Shown: positions 36,193 through 46,085 of the stretch, piece by piece
Layout: each line of letters begins with the position of its first letter
How positions within the stretch are numbered: position 1 is the first letter of the stretch
Assembly: GCA_026419785.1 (NCBI GenBank)
Contig: JAODTK010005667.1
Location: forward strand, 248,001 to 312,000
Length of the DNA: 64,000 nt
Source: Sclerodactyla briareus
Lineage: Eukaryota > Echinodermata > Holothuroidea > Dendrochirotida > Sclerodactylidae
Direction: 5' to 3'
Program-made: the position numbers and the translations under genes
The notes under the pieces: generated by a model
What the model saw: only the letters and a program-made list of their open reading frames with translations
Told to the model about the DNA's origin: nothing
Databases searched by the model: none

Positions 36193-36922
36193 GCGTTTCC
36201 ATGCACGCGGGCGGGGCGTGCGGGCCGCGGACAACGGGAGTGGACCCGTTTCCATGCACGCGGGCGGGGGCGTTTTTCCCTCGAACTCACGCACCTAGTG
36301 TGTATGTGCTATATAAGAACCATGTAGCCTACTATTATTATTGCTATTTTTGTTATTATTGTGGGTTCGTTTTATGAGTATCATTAGTCTTATTTCTCAA
36401 ACAACCGGATGCATAGCAATATTAACCTCAACTAAACACCGGTGTTTTTTCTGAAAACCATTGTTGTAAATGTTAACGATAGCGCCTAAATACAATTAAA
36501 ACTTCACAATTGCCAGGTTTTTGAGATTTAATTAGCTAAACTTGACACAATCAGTGTTTTTAAAAACAAAGGCGAATATGGTGTTCAAATAGGTGTCCGC
36601 CGTTAAAAATGGAGAGAATTGTAAAAGAACTCATTACGAAGTGTTGAAACATGAGTGTTGCTTGAACATGATTTTAACATAACATTTTCCCTCTCTACCT
36701 GGTCACTATCGTGCTACAAGCCAGTAGATTGCGGGAAATCCCGGAAATCCGATTACGAAATACCACAACGCGGGCACGCGGGGTCGGCGTCTAGAAGCGC
36801 TACCCGACCGATTTCTAGGAACAACCCAACGGCCGCCCCGCCCGCCCACGTGCATGGAAACTGATCCATTGAAAAAACGTTGAGCGATTTTTAGACGCCC
36901 GCCCCGCCCGCGGCATGGAAAC
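36193..36922 (-). mobile_element. GC-ended element, copy E, reverse orientation
   Basis: The mirror image of the family. The + strand starts with the right arm (GTTTCCATGCACGCGGGCGG, a second module at 36248, then CGAACTCACGCACC, GCTATATAAGAACCATGTAG), a short (TTA)n tract (36330-36360), AACACCGGTGTTTT, TTTAATTAGCTAAAC, TGGTCACTATC and GGGAAATCCCGG. It ends with two GC modules (about 36828-36860 and 36893-36922). It is about 730 bp, complete in outline and not interrupted, so it is the best reference copy for the empty family. Confidence 0.75.
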
Positions 36923-37182
36923 GTGTCTCAAGTGTTTCAACACTCGTAATGAGATCTTATACAATTCTCGTCCTTTTTAACGGCCTGACACCTTTGAACA
37001 TATATTCGCATGTTTAAAAACCATTGACGTGTCAAAGTTTATGCTAACTGAATCTCCAAAACCTTGCAATTGTGAAGTTCATTGGCATTAATTAAATTAA
37101 TTAATTTGGATTTTAGCGCTAATCTTTTACATTACTAACAATGGTTCAAGAAACTAACACCGGTGTTTAGGTTTAACTATAG
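36923..37182 (+). mobile_element. GC-ended element, copy F, left segment (5'-truncated)
   Basis: It starts at TGTTTCAACACTCGTAATGAG immediately after the end of copy E, lacking its own left GC modules (copy C is truncated in the same area). It continues through TTTATGCTAACTGAATCTCC and AACACCGGTGTTTAGG to GTTTAACTATAG, where a TA-flanked element interrupts it. It resumes at 40473. Confidence 0.7.
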
Positions 37183-37696
37183 TAGGGGAGACTGGGGCGC
37201 ATTGGTCCACTTCCCGCTGGGGGACAGTGTGAATATCTGCCGATTCTAGTAGTTAGGTACTACCCTTTTCTTACTGTAGCAGCACTAAGCCAGTGAGCCT
37301 ATTTAAAGTCGTCAGTATAATCTTCGGGGTTACTGTTTGAAGTGATTAAAAAATCCCATTTTTTGGATTTGGACGAACTATTGCAGCATTGTGATTGGAT
37401 GCCCTTTTCCGTGTTCACTTTGAAACAAATATACTTGTGCAAGTAAAACATGTGTTAAACAATCAAAGTATAGATTGATGAGCAGACTGCATGAATTATT
37501 TCGCACATTTGCTGTTTGGTGCATTACACTGAAAAAACCTTACTACGGGGCGCACATTGGACGTGTTATATGTCGGGGAAAAGGGGGGTGCTCGGAATTT
37601 ATGATAGTATTTTAAAATGACAAAGTACATCTAGTAGTGTGTGTTGCTAACGTTATAGGACGAATCTATCAGTTTCATTCGGTAAGGGGAAGCTGG

Positions 37697-40207
37697 CAAG
37701 GGGCGGTGCACAGGGGGGGCAAGGGGGGCGGTTGCCCCCCCCTATGGGTTTGGGCGAAAAAATAAAATCGTTTGAACGATGTTTTAACGCACTTATTTTC
37801 GTAGGGTGTGGGGTGAGGTGTCTATAATATGTGTACGGTACTATACTATCTCAAGTTTGTCCGGATTCGAACAATCTTCGGAGATGGGGGGAGGGCACGT
37901 TTCCCCCAGTCAAATCCTAGTGAAAACAAATGTGGTCCATAGTATGTACTCTTGTGGGTAATGAAAAACCCTATTTTTATTTTTCGCGCTCTTCGCGCGC
38001 GTGCCGTTGTTTTCTTCATCATTTTCATTGAATCCATGATATCCCACGCCTGGATCTAATGGTAAACCAAAAATCAAGTTCGCGGATTCAAACAAATCTC
38101 CGCAGATAGGGGGCCACGTTCCCCAATCAATCCTAGTTGATTAGGTCAAATGAAAACCCAAAATCTTCGCGCGTCACGCGCGCCTGGCTGTGATTTTCGT
38201 TGTCAATTTTCATTTGATCCGATTATATGCCACGCATCAACCTAATGTATCAAACATGAATTTCGGAGATTCGAACAAATCTTCGTAGATGGGGGGGGGG
38301 GGGGGCCAGGTTCACCCACTCCCCAAATGAAAAATGTGGTGGTGATACTTTAACACTCTAGGTAAATTCAAAACTCAGAAAATTTTTCGCGCGATTCGCG
38401 CGCGTGGTGTGTTTTTACCGCAATTTTCTTTTGATCCGATTATATGCAAGAATGAGTCTTCTTAATTGTACCGAAAATCAAGTTTGACGGATTCGAAAAA
38501 CAAATCTTCCAGATGGGGGGGGGGGCAAGTTCCCCATATCAATCCTTGTGAAACAATGAAAAGTGTTGTGGTGGTGGTGATAGTTTTGAACACTTAAGGT
38601 CAATCAAAAAACCCAAAAAATTTTCGGCGATTCGGCGCGCGTGGGTGGTGGTTTCTACAGCAATTTTCATTGATCAGATATATGCCAAGAAGGATTCTAA
38701 TTGTACCGAAAATCGAGTTTGTCGGATTCGAACAAACCTTCAACAGATGGGGGAGGGGGCACGTCCCCCAAATCAAAACGTTTTCGTAGATGGGGGGGGG
38801 GGCATGTTTCCCCAATCCCCAAATGAAAAATGGTGTGGGGATAATTTTGTAATCACAATTAGGTAAATCAAAAAATAAGAGAATTTTTCGCGCGCTTCGC
38901 GCACGTGGTTATGTTTCTACAGCAATTTTCATTTGATCCGAGTATATGCAGCATGGCTCTAATGTACCGAAAATCAAAGTTTTGTCGGATTCAAAAAAAT
39001 CTTCACAGATGGGAGGGGGGGAACGTTCACCCAATCAAATCCTTGTGAAACCAATGGCAAAGTGTTGTGGTGATAGTTTTTAACCTTAGGGTAAATCACA
39101 AAACCAAAAAAAAGGTGTCGCGCGATTCGCGCGCGTGGTGGTTTTATCTACAGCAATTTTCATTGACAGATAGTCTATGCCAAGACATGATTCGATTGCT
39201 ACCGAAAATCGAGTTTGTAGGTTCGCACAAACCTTCAAAGATGGGGAAATTGGGGGCAACGTCCCCAATCAAAACGTTTTCGTAGATGGGGGGGGGGGGG
39301 CAATGTTCACCCAAATCCCCAAATGAAAATTATTGTGGTGATAGTTTTTAACACTTAGGTAAAATCAGAACCCAAATTGTTCGCGAGCTTCGCGCGCGTG
39401 CTGGTGGAGTTTTCTGCAGAAATTGTTTCATTTGTCAGATATATGCCAAGCATTGAATCTATTGTACCGAAACAAGTTTCTCGGAGTCGAACAAACCTTC
39501 AAAGATGGGGGGGGGCCCATTCCCCCCACCAAAATCAAAAATCCTTGTGAAAAAAAAAAAAATGTTCTGGTGATAGTTTTTAACACTTATGTAGTAAAAA
39601 AAAAAAAAAAAAATTTCCGCGCGGCTTCGCACGCGTGCTGTGTTTTCTTCGCAATTTTCATTGACCCGATGTATGACAGCATATATATACTTGCTACCGT
39701 TGGGGCTGTCGACTTCAGAGGGAGGCGTTCATCCGTATTCGGCGGGGGACGCATTCCGGACACCCCAGGTCTGCAGTTTACTCCAGCGGTTATTTAGTAC
39801 AACAATCGGCAGTTATACAAAGTTCAGTACATTCTTACGCCTTGCCGCATAGGCGCACTGTAACTCAAGGCCTACGTTCACGATCGAGGTTTTTTGTGTT
39901 ATGCTATCAGTGTATTGGACTGATATGCAGTCGATGCTGGTCGTCGGGAACCTTCCTCTCCATCATAAAGTGAGGCAAATTTTAAATAAAAAATACCCAT
40001 TATACAAAATGACGGACAAAAAAAGCCAAACTTAAAGATATTTCAGCTGTCGGTGAAACGGCCCAGAGAGGCGTCCTCCGGTCATCTGGGAGCTTCAGAC
40101 GGCCAAAAATTTTCTCGTACTCGCCGGAGCCAACCTGTGGTGGCGCTCTTCTTAGATAGTCTCATCAAGTTTCGCCCCCCCTTGGTTAAAATCCTGCGCC
40201 GCCCCTG
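37697..40207. mobile_element. hAT-like element with 8-bp target duplication and internal satellite
   Basis: Ends: CAAGGGGCGGTGCACAGG at the left and, inverted from the right, CAGGGGCGGCGCAGG. The 8-bp GAAGCTGG is present immediately outside both ends (37689-37696 and 40208-40215). Short CA-starting TIRs with 8-bp duplications are the mark of the hAT superfamily. The 2.5-kb interior is mostly a tandem array (37.9-39.7 kb) and no transposase is seen, so it is non-autonomous. Related right-end fragments occur at 4219-4298 and 2983-3012. Confidence 0.75.
37860..39670. repeat. Tandem array, about eight 180-265-bp units with CG palindromes
   Basis: The palindromic core (for example CGCGCGATTCGCGCGCG) occurs near 37984, 38165, 38387, 38623, 38886, 39115, 39380 and 39616. 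Each core is followed by TGGTGG/TGTGTTTT, CAGCAATTTTCATT, GATCCGATTATATGCCA, then TACCGAAAATC, then GTTTGTCGGATTCGAACAAA, TCTTC-AGATGGGGGGG, a C-rich block CACGTTCCCC and AATCAAATCCTTGTGA, then ATAGTTTTTAACACTTAGGT. Pro/Gly-rich frames of 60-124 codons here are not genes. Confidence 0.85.
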
Positions 40208-40472
40208 GAAGCTGGTAACATGTTATTGCTTTGATATCATTGTGACACTAATTGTGCCCATGCGGGGGGAAGTACGGGGGCATTGGGACATTTTTTTTCT
40301 TTTTTCAAATTCTAAAGTCTGAAAAAAGTTAAGGGATATCAAGTATTAACAGGCTGGAATGTGCCTAACACGATGCTCACTATTCAGAGCAATATGGTGC
40401 TAGCATTGCATTCCGAAAGAGAACTCTTGACGAAAATGTAAAAAAACGTCCGACTGTGCCCCGTCTCCCCTA

Positions 40473-40634
40473 GGCATATTGCGTCCGGTGTTGATAACTA
40501 ATAATAATAATAATAATAATAATAATATAATAATAATTAATAATAATAATAATAATAATCATAATAATAATAATAATGTTAATAATAATAATAAAATAAT
40601 AAAATAATAATAATAATAAAAAACATAATTAAGA
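40473..40634 (+). mobile_element. GC-ended element, copy F, middle segment with (TAA)n
   Basis: GCATATTGCGTCCGGTGTTG, then ATAACTAATAATAATAAT at 40494 onward. It continues copy F after the TA-flanked insertion and carries its (TAA)n tract (40497-40626). It is broken again at 40635 by a second TIR element. Confidence 0.75.
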
Positions 40635-41926
40635 CACTGGCGGATCCAAGGGGGGCCAACGGGGGCCAGGCCCCCCCCAAAGGTGGGCCGAAAAATCATG
40701 CTTCCGAACTTCACAGAGGTTACGGAAAAAAGAAAAGAACAAAGTAGCAGTTAGTAGACAGTTTAGTTTTTCTAAAAAAAAAAACAGATTATTGCAAAAG
40801 GACGGTTCGGACCAGGTCGGTTTTGATTAATTCCACCAGTTAATTAATAAACTATTGAAAAACAACTTTAAATTCATGATTTCAATGGAAAACATACTGG
40901 TTTTCTCGGCATTCTGTAAGACACGCAATGATTGCTCCGGTTCATCTCCAGGAAGGACGAAGACAGCGACATGGGGAGAACTGGAAATAGCTTGGACCAA
41001 ATTCAAATCTGTGTTCAAACCCAGAGGAGACTGAAAACTTGAAGGCAGAGTTCTTGTTGTGGCAAACAAGTGGAAGATGAGTGACACGTCTCACACAGAC
41101 CCCCTCCCCATCATGCTCATCGCGGCATTGAATATGTGTTCCCAGTGACCTATCCAACTGGTCATACGTTGTTGTTGTTGAAAATCCTACAGCACTTACT
41201 GTGTCAAATGATGAACCAGAAAGTGGTCTCGAAGTCGAGAGAACGATTGACAGCCCACTTCGTTCAACCTGACTGAGGCAGACTCGAGGCACTAATTTTC
41301 TTCAGGCAAATAGAGATCGCCTGCCAGACAAAGTCGGTCATGAACACTTTGCCACTAGTGGGGTCAGGAGACACGTTTCAGTTTCAGGATTCGAGTGGAC
41401 ATTTGTAAGTCGTACATCTTCGCTGTGCTATTCCTTGTGTATGTATGTATATTGTGTAGCCTATTATATGCCTGCGCGTGTTGTGTGTGCGCTGGTATGT
41501 GTGTTTCCCATGATGGAGTACATGACCCACTTTATGGTTCAGGTCAAAGTCATCAAGACGGTCAGGAATCACTAAGCCTTTTGGCTGGTTTTGGGTTTAT
41601 AACGTATAAAGATCGACAGTTTTGAAACCATTTTGCAAGTTTTATTTAGGAAAAATAAAATTGACAACTATTGAGAACTAAATATGGTGCCGAAAAATGA
41701 TTCCACATTGTTATCGCGTTGGGGATTATACCTAGGAACAAACAAATTTTTTTAGAAGAAAATTAACTTCAATTCCGTACACTTTGGTTGCACCAATTCG
41801 CATTATGAGGGCATTCAGTATGATTTTTGTTCAAAAGGGGAGGGGGGAACCTTTAGACCTCTCCCCCATTCACTGTTACCGCAGGATTGGCCCCTCCCAA
41901 ATCAGAGACCCGGGATCCGCCAAGTG
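40635..41926. mobile_element. TIR element, CACTGGCGGATCC ends, in the (TAA)n of copy F
   Basis: Left end CACTGGCGGATCCAAGGGGG; right end, inverted, CACTTGGCGGATCCCGGG. Length about 1.29 kb. The flanks are AATTAAGA (left) and TTAATAGA (right), which could be an 8-bp duplication blurred by small indels; that and the CA(G/C)TGGCGGATCC ends suggest hAT, less firmly than for 37697-40207. The interior holds two overlapping minus frames (86 and 116 codons at 40827-41292) of unknown nature. The right flank reads straight into the right arm of copy F. Confidence 0.6.
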
Positions 41927-42100
41927 TTAATAGAACGAAAATAATAGTAGGTACACGGTTTTATAGGGCGCATATACAAACTAAAGGGGAGAGGTGGCGT
42001 ATTTCGATTAAAAAAAAGGCACGCCGCCCGCCCGCCCGCGTGCATGGAAACGGGGTAACTCTGTTGTCAGCGTGCCTGCCCGCCAGCGTGCATGGAAACG
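41927..42100 (+). mobile_element. GC-ended element, copy F, right arm
   Basis: AATAATAGTAGGTACACGG, CGCATATACAAACTAAAGG, GAGAGGTGGCGTATTTCGAT, then two right-end modules (CCCGCGTGCATGGAAAC at ~42034 and GCCAGCGTGCATGGAAACG at 42082-42100). Together with 36923-37182 and 40473-40634 it rebuilds one element split by two insertions. Confidence 0.75.
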
Positions 42101-43386
42101 CGGCTCCAATGCGGACATGTTAGTGTCAAGTTTCGGCTCAATCGGACCAAAGCGTTGGAGAGTATTTGTGCGAACAAGGAAACGCGGCGGCCAGCGGAGA
42201 CGGCGAAGCCAACCCCATAATGCTCAGAATTATATAAAATAGATCCATGTAATATCGCCGAAGTGGGATATAATAAGACTTCCGTAGTGCGAATGAGATG
42301 TCCAGGAGATTACTTATTATAGCAACTCGACATTCGCGGAATTTTTATTCTCATAGGATATGATAGAAATCAAGTGTGTACTGTTTTACTGACATCTTAA
42401 AGTTTGAATTATAAAAGGGAGTCTAGAACGCTAAATATTTCTTGTGGAAATAGGGAAGCGTCTTTTCTGTGATAAAACTATATATTAACAATTGAGAGAT
42501 GACTGTGATAATAAGCAAATCACAGTATTCGTTCTTTCTGTCTTATAAAAAAATATAATGGGGGAATCAAATTAATTAAAGTATCAAACCAGCCACTCCG
42601 GCCCCCCGTTAGAACGTTAACAATAATTTAACAAAGCTACCAGGCCGAGTCAAGTCCTCATTTTTTTTTAACAGACGTGACTGAGAACGAATAATTTTGT
42701 AACCGCAGATTGGCGTGTGTTCAAAAGTGAAGTGTAACAAAGTAATTCATGCCCAGGTATAATAAAGTGTGATTATGAAACTGTGCTGAGTGATAGAATG
42801 CCCCAAATCTAACTCGGGCACTGTGAGTAGCAGTTTTGCGAACCTGATAAAAGTTTGTTGGCGAGCCTATTCATGGATCCGAGATCGCCGCTAACGAAGT
42901 GACGTCACAATGGCCCAAATATCCACGCACAGACATTCATATCAGGGGGTTTAAATCTCTGTACAAACTCCAATGGGACTTACTCGTTTTTCAAATTTTC
43001 ACACACTTTCTGTATCAGTTCCTTCCAGTTCACATAACGCTGAAGTTTCCAGCAATAGTTTGTAACTGTGCGTAAATTTTAACAAACGCAGACAAAAAGA
43101 GGAGTAAAGAGAGTAATCGACATTTTTAAAAGTTTAGGGCTAGCCTCAAGTGCAACAAATAAGTTAGGCCACAGTGCGTACACACGATGATGTAACGCCA
43201 AATCCAAGAATAGGCAACGTGCGAAATCATTTCATATGGGCAATTTGTGTTAGCAGTACAATGAGCAAGCCAGAAAACATCCAATAGTTCATCATTTGTG
43301 GGTGATTACCAACCAATCTTATAGTATTTTTTGTTATTCTACTTCACAAAAATTGGCTAGAATTCTTATTCAAATCAATTACTCAA
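42101..43386. other. Non-coding stretch
   Basis: The first ~70 bases (CAAGTTTCGGCTCAATCGGAC and following) resemble the flank at 36040-36090. Otherwise nothing is recognised. Confidence 0.45.
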
Positions 43387-43690
43387 ATGTGGAGGCATGG
43401 TGGCCTATGCTAATTGGTTAAGGCCTCAAGACTTTATTAACGAGAGGTTGTTGGTTCGAGCTGGCCATGTTGGACCCATGATGCAAGTTACTTTATCCCG
43501 CTTGCTTTCTCTTCACCCCAGGTGTACAAATGGGGACCGTGGAGGGCTCAGAACACATTGGCGGCTGATTCGTAGCTGCCGTGGTATCACTCTCCGGGAT
43601 TGTCGGTAGTGCGTGACTGGTTCCTATGATCAGGGTAAAGTCTGTAAAGTGCTTTTAGGCACTTCGGTGGTAAAGTCTATATAAAAAATT
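43387..43690 (+). mobile_element. SINE with tRNA-like head
   Basis: Head GTGGCCTATGCTAATTGGTT (A-box-like) and GTTGGTTCGAGCTGG (B-box-like GGTTCGANNC) about 45 bp apart. A ~170-bp body follows, then the tail GTAAAGTGCTTTTAGGCACT and GTAAAGTCTATATAAAAAA. The internal polymerase III promoter layout and a LINE-like tail make this a SINE rather than a tRNA gene; the cloverleaf is not maintained. Confidence 0.65.
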
Positions 43691-44351
43691 TGACCTTTAT
43701 CATACCTTTACAATTACATTATCAAATCAAGCATCTTATTTAGATTCTGTCCCTATTATATCGTATGCTTCCATTGGGCCTTACATGTAGGCATAGCCCT
43801 CACTATTTATCATGGTAGCTGCGTTACAGAGATCAGAAAAAAAAACGCCCCATTTGAGATAGAAAAATCGAATTCAATTTGAATTTCTGCACTTTCTATG
43901 TGAAGTAGAATTACAAGAAACAAAATATTAGGATTTGGTGATACACCCACCAAAAGGTCAACGTGGCGAAAAACTCAGTTCATTTTTTTGTTTCTTGCAA
44001 ATTTGGCCATTTGCACTCTTTCACCTTACAAGATCAGGTTTAACATAGGTACTAAAGCAAGATGCAGAAATAAACACAACCACTGATCGCCCGAAAAAAG
44101 GTGATGAGAGGTTGGAGACTTGATGAGACTAGTAGCCCTCTGCCTAGTAATTTTTAGGTTAGAGATATTTCTAAACCAATACAGTATATTCCATGTATCG
44201 AACAGGTTCGACTGAACAAAACTCGTGATGTGTGTGATTTGTTGTTTTTTAAAAATTGCCTAGGACTGCTACCGAAGTTAAAGTCCCTATAGCTGTACGC
44301 ACTGAAGATATTGTGAATTTACAATTTCTACATTTTTTTTTTATTATTTAG
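43691..44351 (+). other. Putative intron or intergenic sequence upstream of the first candidate exon
   Basis: No repeat was recognised. It ends in a T-rich tract (44330-44346) and the acceptor TTATTATTTAG. Confidence 0.35.
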
Positions 44352-44402
44352 GAATGGAGAAAGAAGTACCCAGTTTACTACTGTCTGATGTGTCCGCAGG
44401 AG
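44352..44402 (+). CDS. Candidate internal exon of an unrecognised gene
   Basis: A 51-base segment between a strong acceptor (T-rich tract, then TTATTATTTAG) and a canonical donor (GAG followed by GTAAGC). In phase 0 it reads EWRKKYPVYYCLMCPQE, open throughout, with a CxxC pair of the kind used in zinc-binding folds. A different frame also stays open past the donor (to 44614), and I think that is chance. The product is not recognised. Function, if any, is unknown; partners would be the candidate exons at 45116, 45414 and 51012 on the same strand. Confidence 0.4.
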
Positions 44403-45115
44403 GTAAGCTGATGAAACCTGGACCTGTGGGTTACAGATATACCAGGCCAGCTGAAGACGATGCATTCCAGGGCTTACATGTTCGTGGAGGAGAGACTACA
44501 TCTATTTACAGAAGAACCCTGCTGGGTATATATCCCCAGACTTGGGTCCATACAGTATTTTGCTGTCTCAAGAAAGTAATAGGCCTTGGACAACGGCATG
44601 GTTGGGTTTTATAAGTGTGGGGCATGAATTTCAATACGCTGTTTCCTATGTTGAGTTATTGACCGTCAAGTTTTGGCTCATGTTGCCGATAAATTAGGGA
44701 GGGTCCCTATTATGCAATAATGTCATTATGCACACTTGAAGGACACAGAGGAATATGTTATGTAATATATTGTTTCAAGTATTTAATGACTTTACATACA
44801 ATGTTGCTGGACTGTTGATGTCAAGGTTGTTTGACAAAATAGTGATGCTTAGTGTGTGTCATCAATCGTATTATATTTTTACATATTCATGTCTGGCAGG
44901 TAGCCACCTGCAGCTAGCCTTCTCTTCCCTCTCCGATCTGGTCCTGCCTGCAGCCCTGGGAAAATAGTAAACTCTTTTGCCAACAAGCTTTCATGAATGT
45001 TTGACTAATTAACTGTCATGACAAGTATTGCCATTAAATGAGGTATAATGTATAGATCAAACAGCAATAATTGCCCAATTTATTGCTTCATTTTACTTGA
45101 TATTACTGAGATCAG

Positions 45116-45231
45116 ATGAAGAAACTGCTAGGCTGCGCACGAATTTCCCTGTTGACCCCATGGAAAATGACAGTGATGGCCATAGAGGTGGTGTTTTGAA
45201 TGCTCTTTGGATCGACACATTGTCACAAGAA
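45116..45231 (+). CDS. Candidate internal exon of an unrecognised gene
   Basis: It follows acceptor GAGATCAG and precedes donor AA|GTAAAC. Phase 1 in, phase 0 out, 116 bases. The reading includes ARLRTNFPVDPMENDSDG and later VLNALWIDTLSQE, of normal composition without low complexity. The open frame continues to 45369, but past the donor it turns into a Pro-rich reading of a C run. Its end phase fits the start of the next candidate (45414). The incoming phase does not fit 44402 directly, so an intermediate exon may be missed. No family is recognised. Confidence 0.35.
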
Positions 45232-45413
45232 GTAAACGGGAAAAACATTCAACAGTTCGAGAAAATATATGTGAACCCCCTCCCCCCCGCCCCGGCCCCC
45301 ATGGACACCTCGTATATGGTCGTCAAACTTGTAGGCTCTATTGCAAGTGTTAGTATTTGGTACACATAGAGATATTATCCTTCTGTGCATGGAATTTAGC
45401 ACCCCTCTTGCAG

Positions 45414-45480
45414 GAAGAGAACTTCTTTGAATGGACCGCTAACCATCCGTGGGACTGAAGGACAAAAACCATGTGGGAAG
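45414..45480 (+). CDS. Candidate exon, possibly carrying a 1-base error
   Basis: Acceptor CACCCCTCTTGCAG, then phase 0 reading EENFFEWTANHPWD followed by TGA. If one base were miscalled near the stop, the reading would continue as LKDKNHVG up to a donor AAG|GTATCG at 45481. Alternatively the exon is a short chance frame. It joins the phase of the 45116-45231 candidate. Low confidence; homopolymer-type indels are common in this window. Confidence 0.25.
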
Positions 45481-45628
45481 GTATCGGAGACGGGTACCAG
45501 CTCCAGCTGTACCTTCAGTCATTGCATGTACGCATATGTTCATACACGGAATTACACATGACTGCTCTCCCACCCGCCTCAACCTTTGTGTAAAACACCG
45601 AAGCAGATCAACGCACTACAGCAGCTCA

Positions 45629-45850
45629 CAGTGCATAGGCAGGAGGGGAGGGTCTTTTGAGGGGTTTCATAAGACGTTTTACAGCTGTTGTTTTTCAATT
45701 TTCAAACAGCTGTGAAGGGGCCATAAATTGGCCAATTCTAATCGCCATGGGGAATGCGAAGTTATAATGAGGGCGCATTTCCCTTGGGGTCCCAACCGCG
45801 AACGCCCCCAACTCCCCCTCACACACGACAAATCTCTCATAACTGCCACT
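45629..45850. repeat. Dispersed repeat, copy 2
   Basis: CAGTGCATAGGCAGGAGGGG at the left; ATGAGGGCGCATTTCCC, then GGGGTCCC, then CAAATCTCTCATAACTGCCACTG at the right. The outermost CAGTG(G)CA and TGCCACTG are inverted, which suggests TIRs, but 8-bp flanks (GCAGCTCA and GTAATATT) do not match. It shares its right part with 7489-7560. Confidence 0.5.
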
Positions 45851-45946
45851 GGTAATATTCATGCATAATCAAACATTGTCAAATTGAAACCTTTGGCCTG
45901 CAGCTAAAGTGGTCCAGAACTAAGAATTCCTCTTGTTTTCTTCCAC

Positions 45947-46085
45947 TATGGGTGGCTTGCACAATTGGAGAGCCTCCACAGGGAGACCAGGCTCGAATCC
46001 CAGTCGGGTATTCCATAGTACCAAAGACTTTCAAAGTGACCTGTTGCCTTCTTGCTAGACACTCAGCACAGTAGAGTACTTGACA
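45947..46085 (+). mobile_element. SINE head with tRNA-like A and B boxes
   Basis: GGGTGGCTTGCACAATTGGA (A-box region) and CCAGGCTCGAATCCC (B-box, nearly the consensus GGTTCGANTCC) lie 30 bp apart at 45951-46010. A body with TTGCTAGACACTCAGCAC follows. The 3' limit is not clear. Not a functional tRNA: acceptor-stem pairing is absent. Confidence 0.55.

Larger units (their letters stand above)
37183..40472. mobile_element. TA-flanked TIR element (itself interrupted)
   Basis: Left end (TA)GGGGAGACTGGGGCGCA and right end, read inverted, (TA)GGGGAGACGGGGCACAG give inverted terminal repeats of about 15-17 bp. The host sequence across the gap, ACTATAG-TA-GGCATATTGCG, matches copy A ATAGTCGGCCTATGCG, so one TA was duplicated. 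Without the 37697-40207 insertion it would be about 770 bp with no ORF, hence a non-autonomous element. TA duplications occur in Tc1/mariner and some Harbinger-related groups; these ends match none that I can name with confidence. Confidence 0.65.

Noticed and set aside
37860..39670. CRISPR-like regular repeats
   Set aside because: Units are 180-265 bp, diverged throughout, without short identical repeats and unique spacers, and the window is clearly metazoan.
41101..41292. Transposase in the 116-codon minus frame of the 40.6-41.9 kb element
   Set aside because: No catalytic or BED/zinc-finger pattern of hAT transposases could be seen, so no such call is made.
45947..46020. Possible tRNA gene (good B box)
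   Set aside because: A and B boxes are present, but acceptor-stem and anticodon-arm pairing is not, and a SINE-like body follows.
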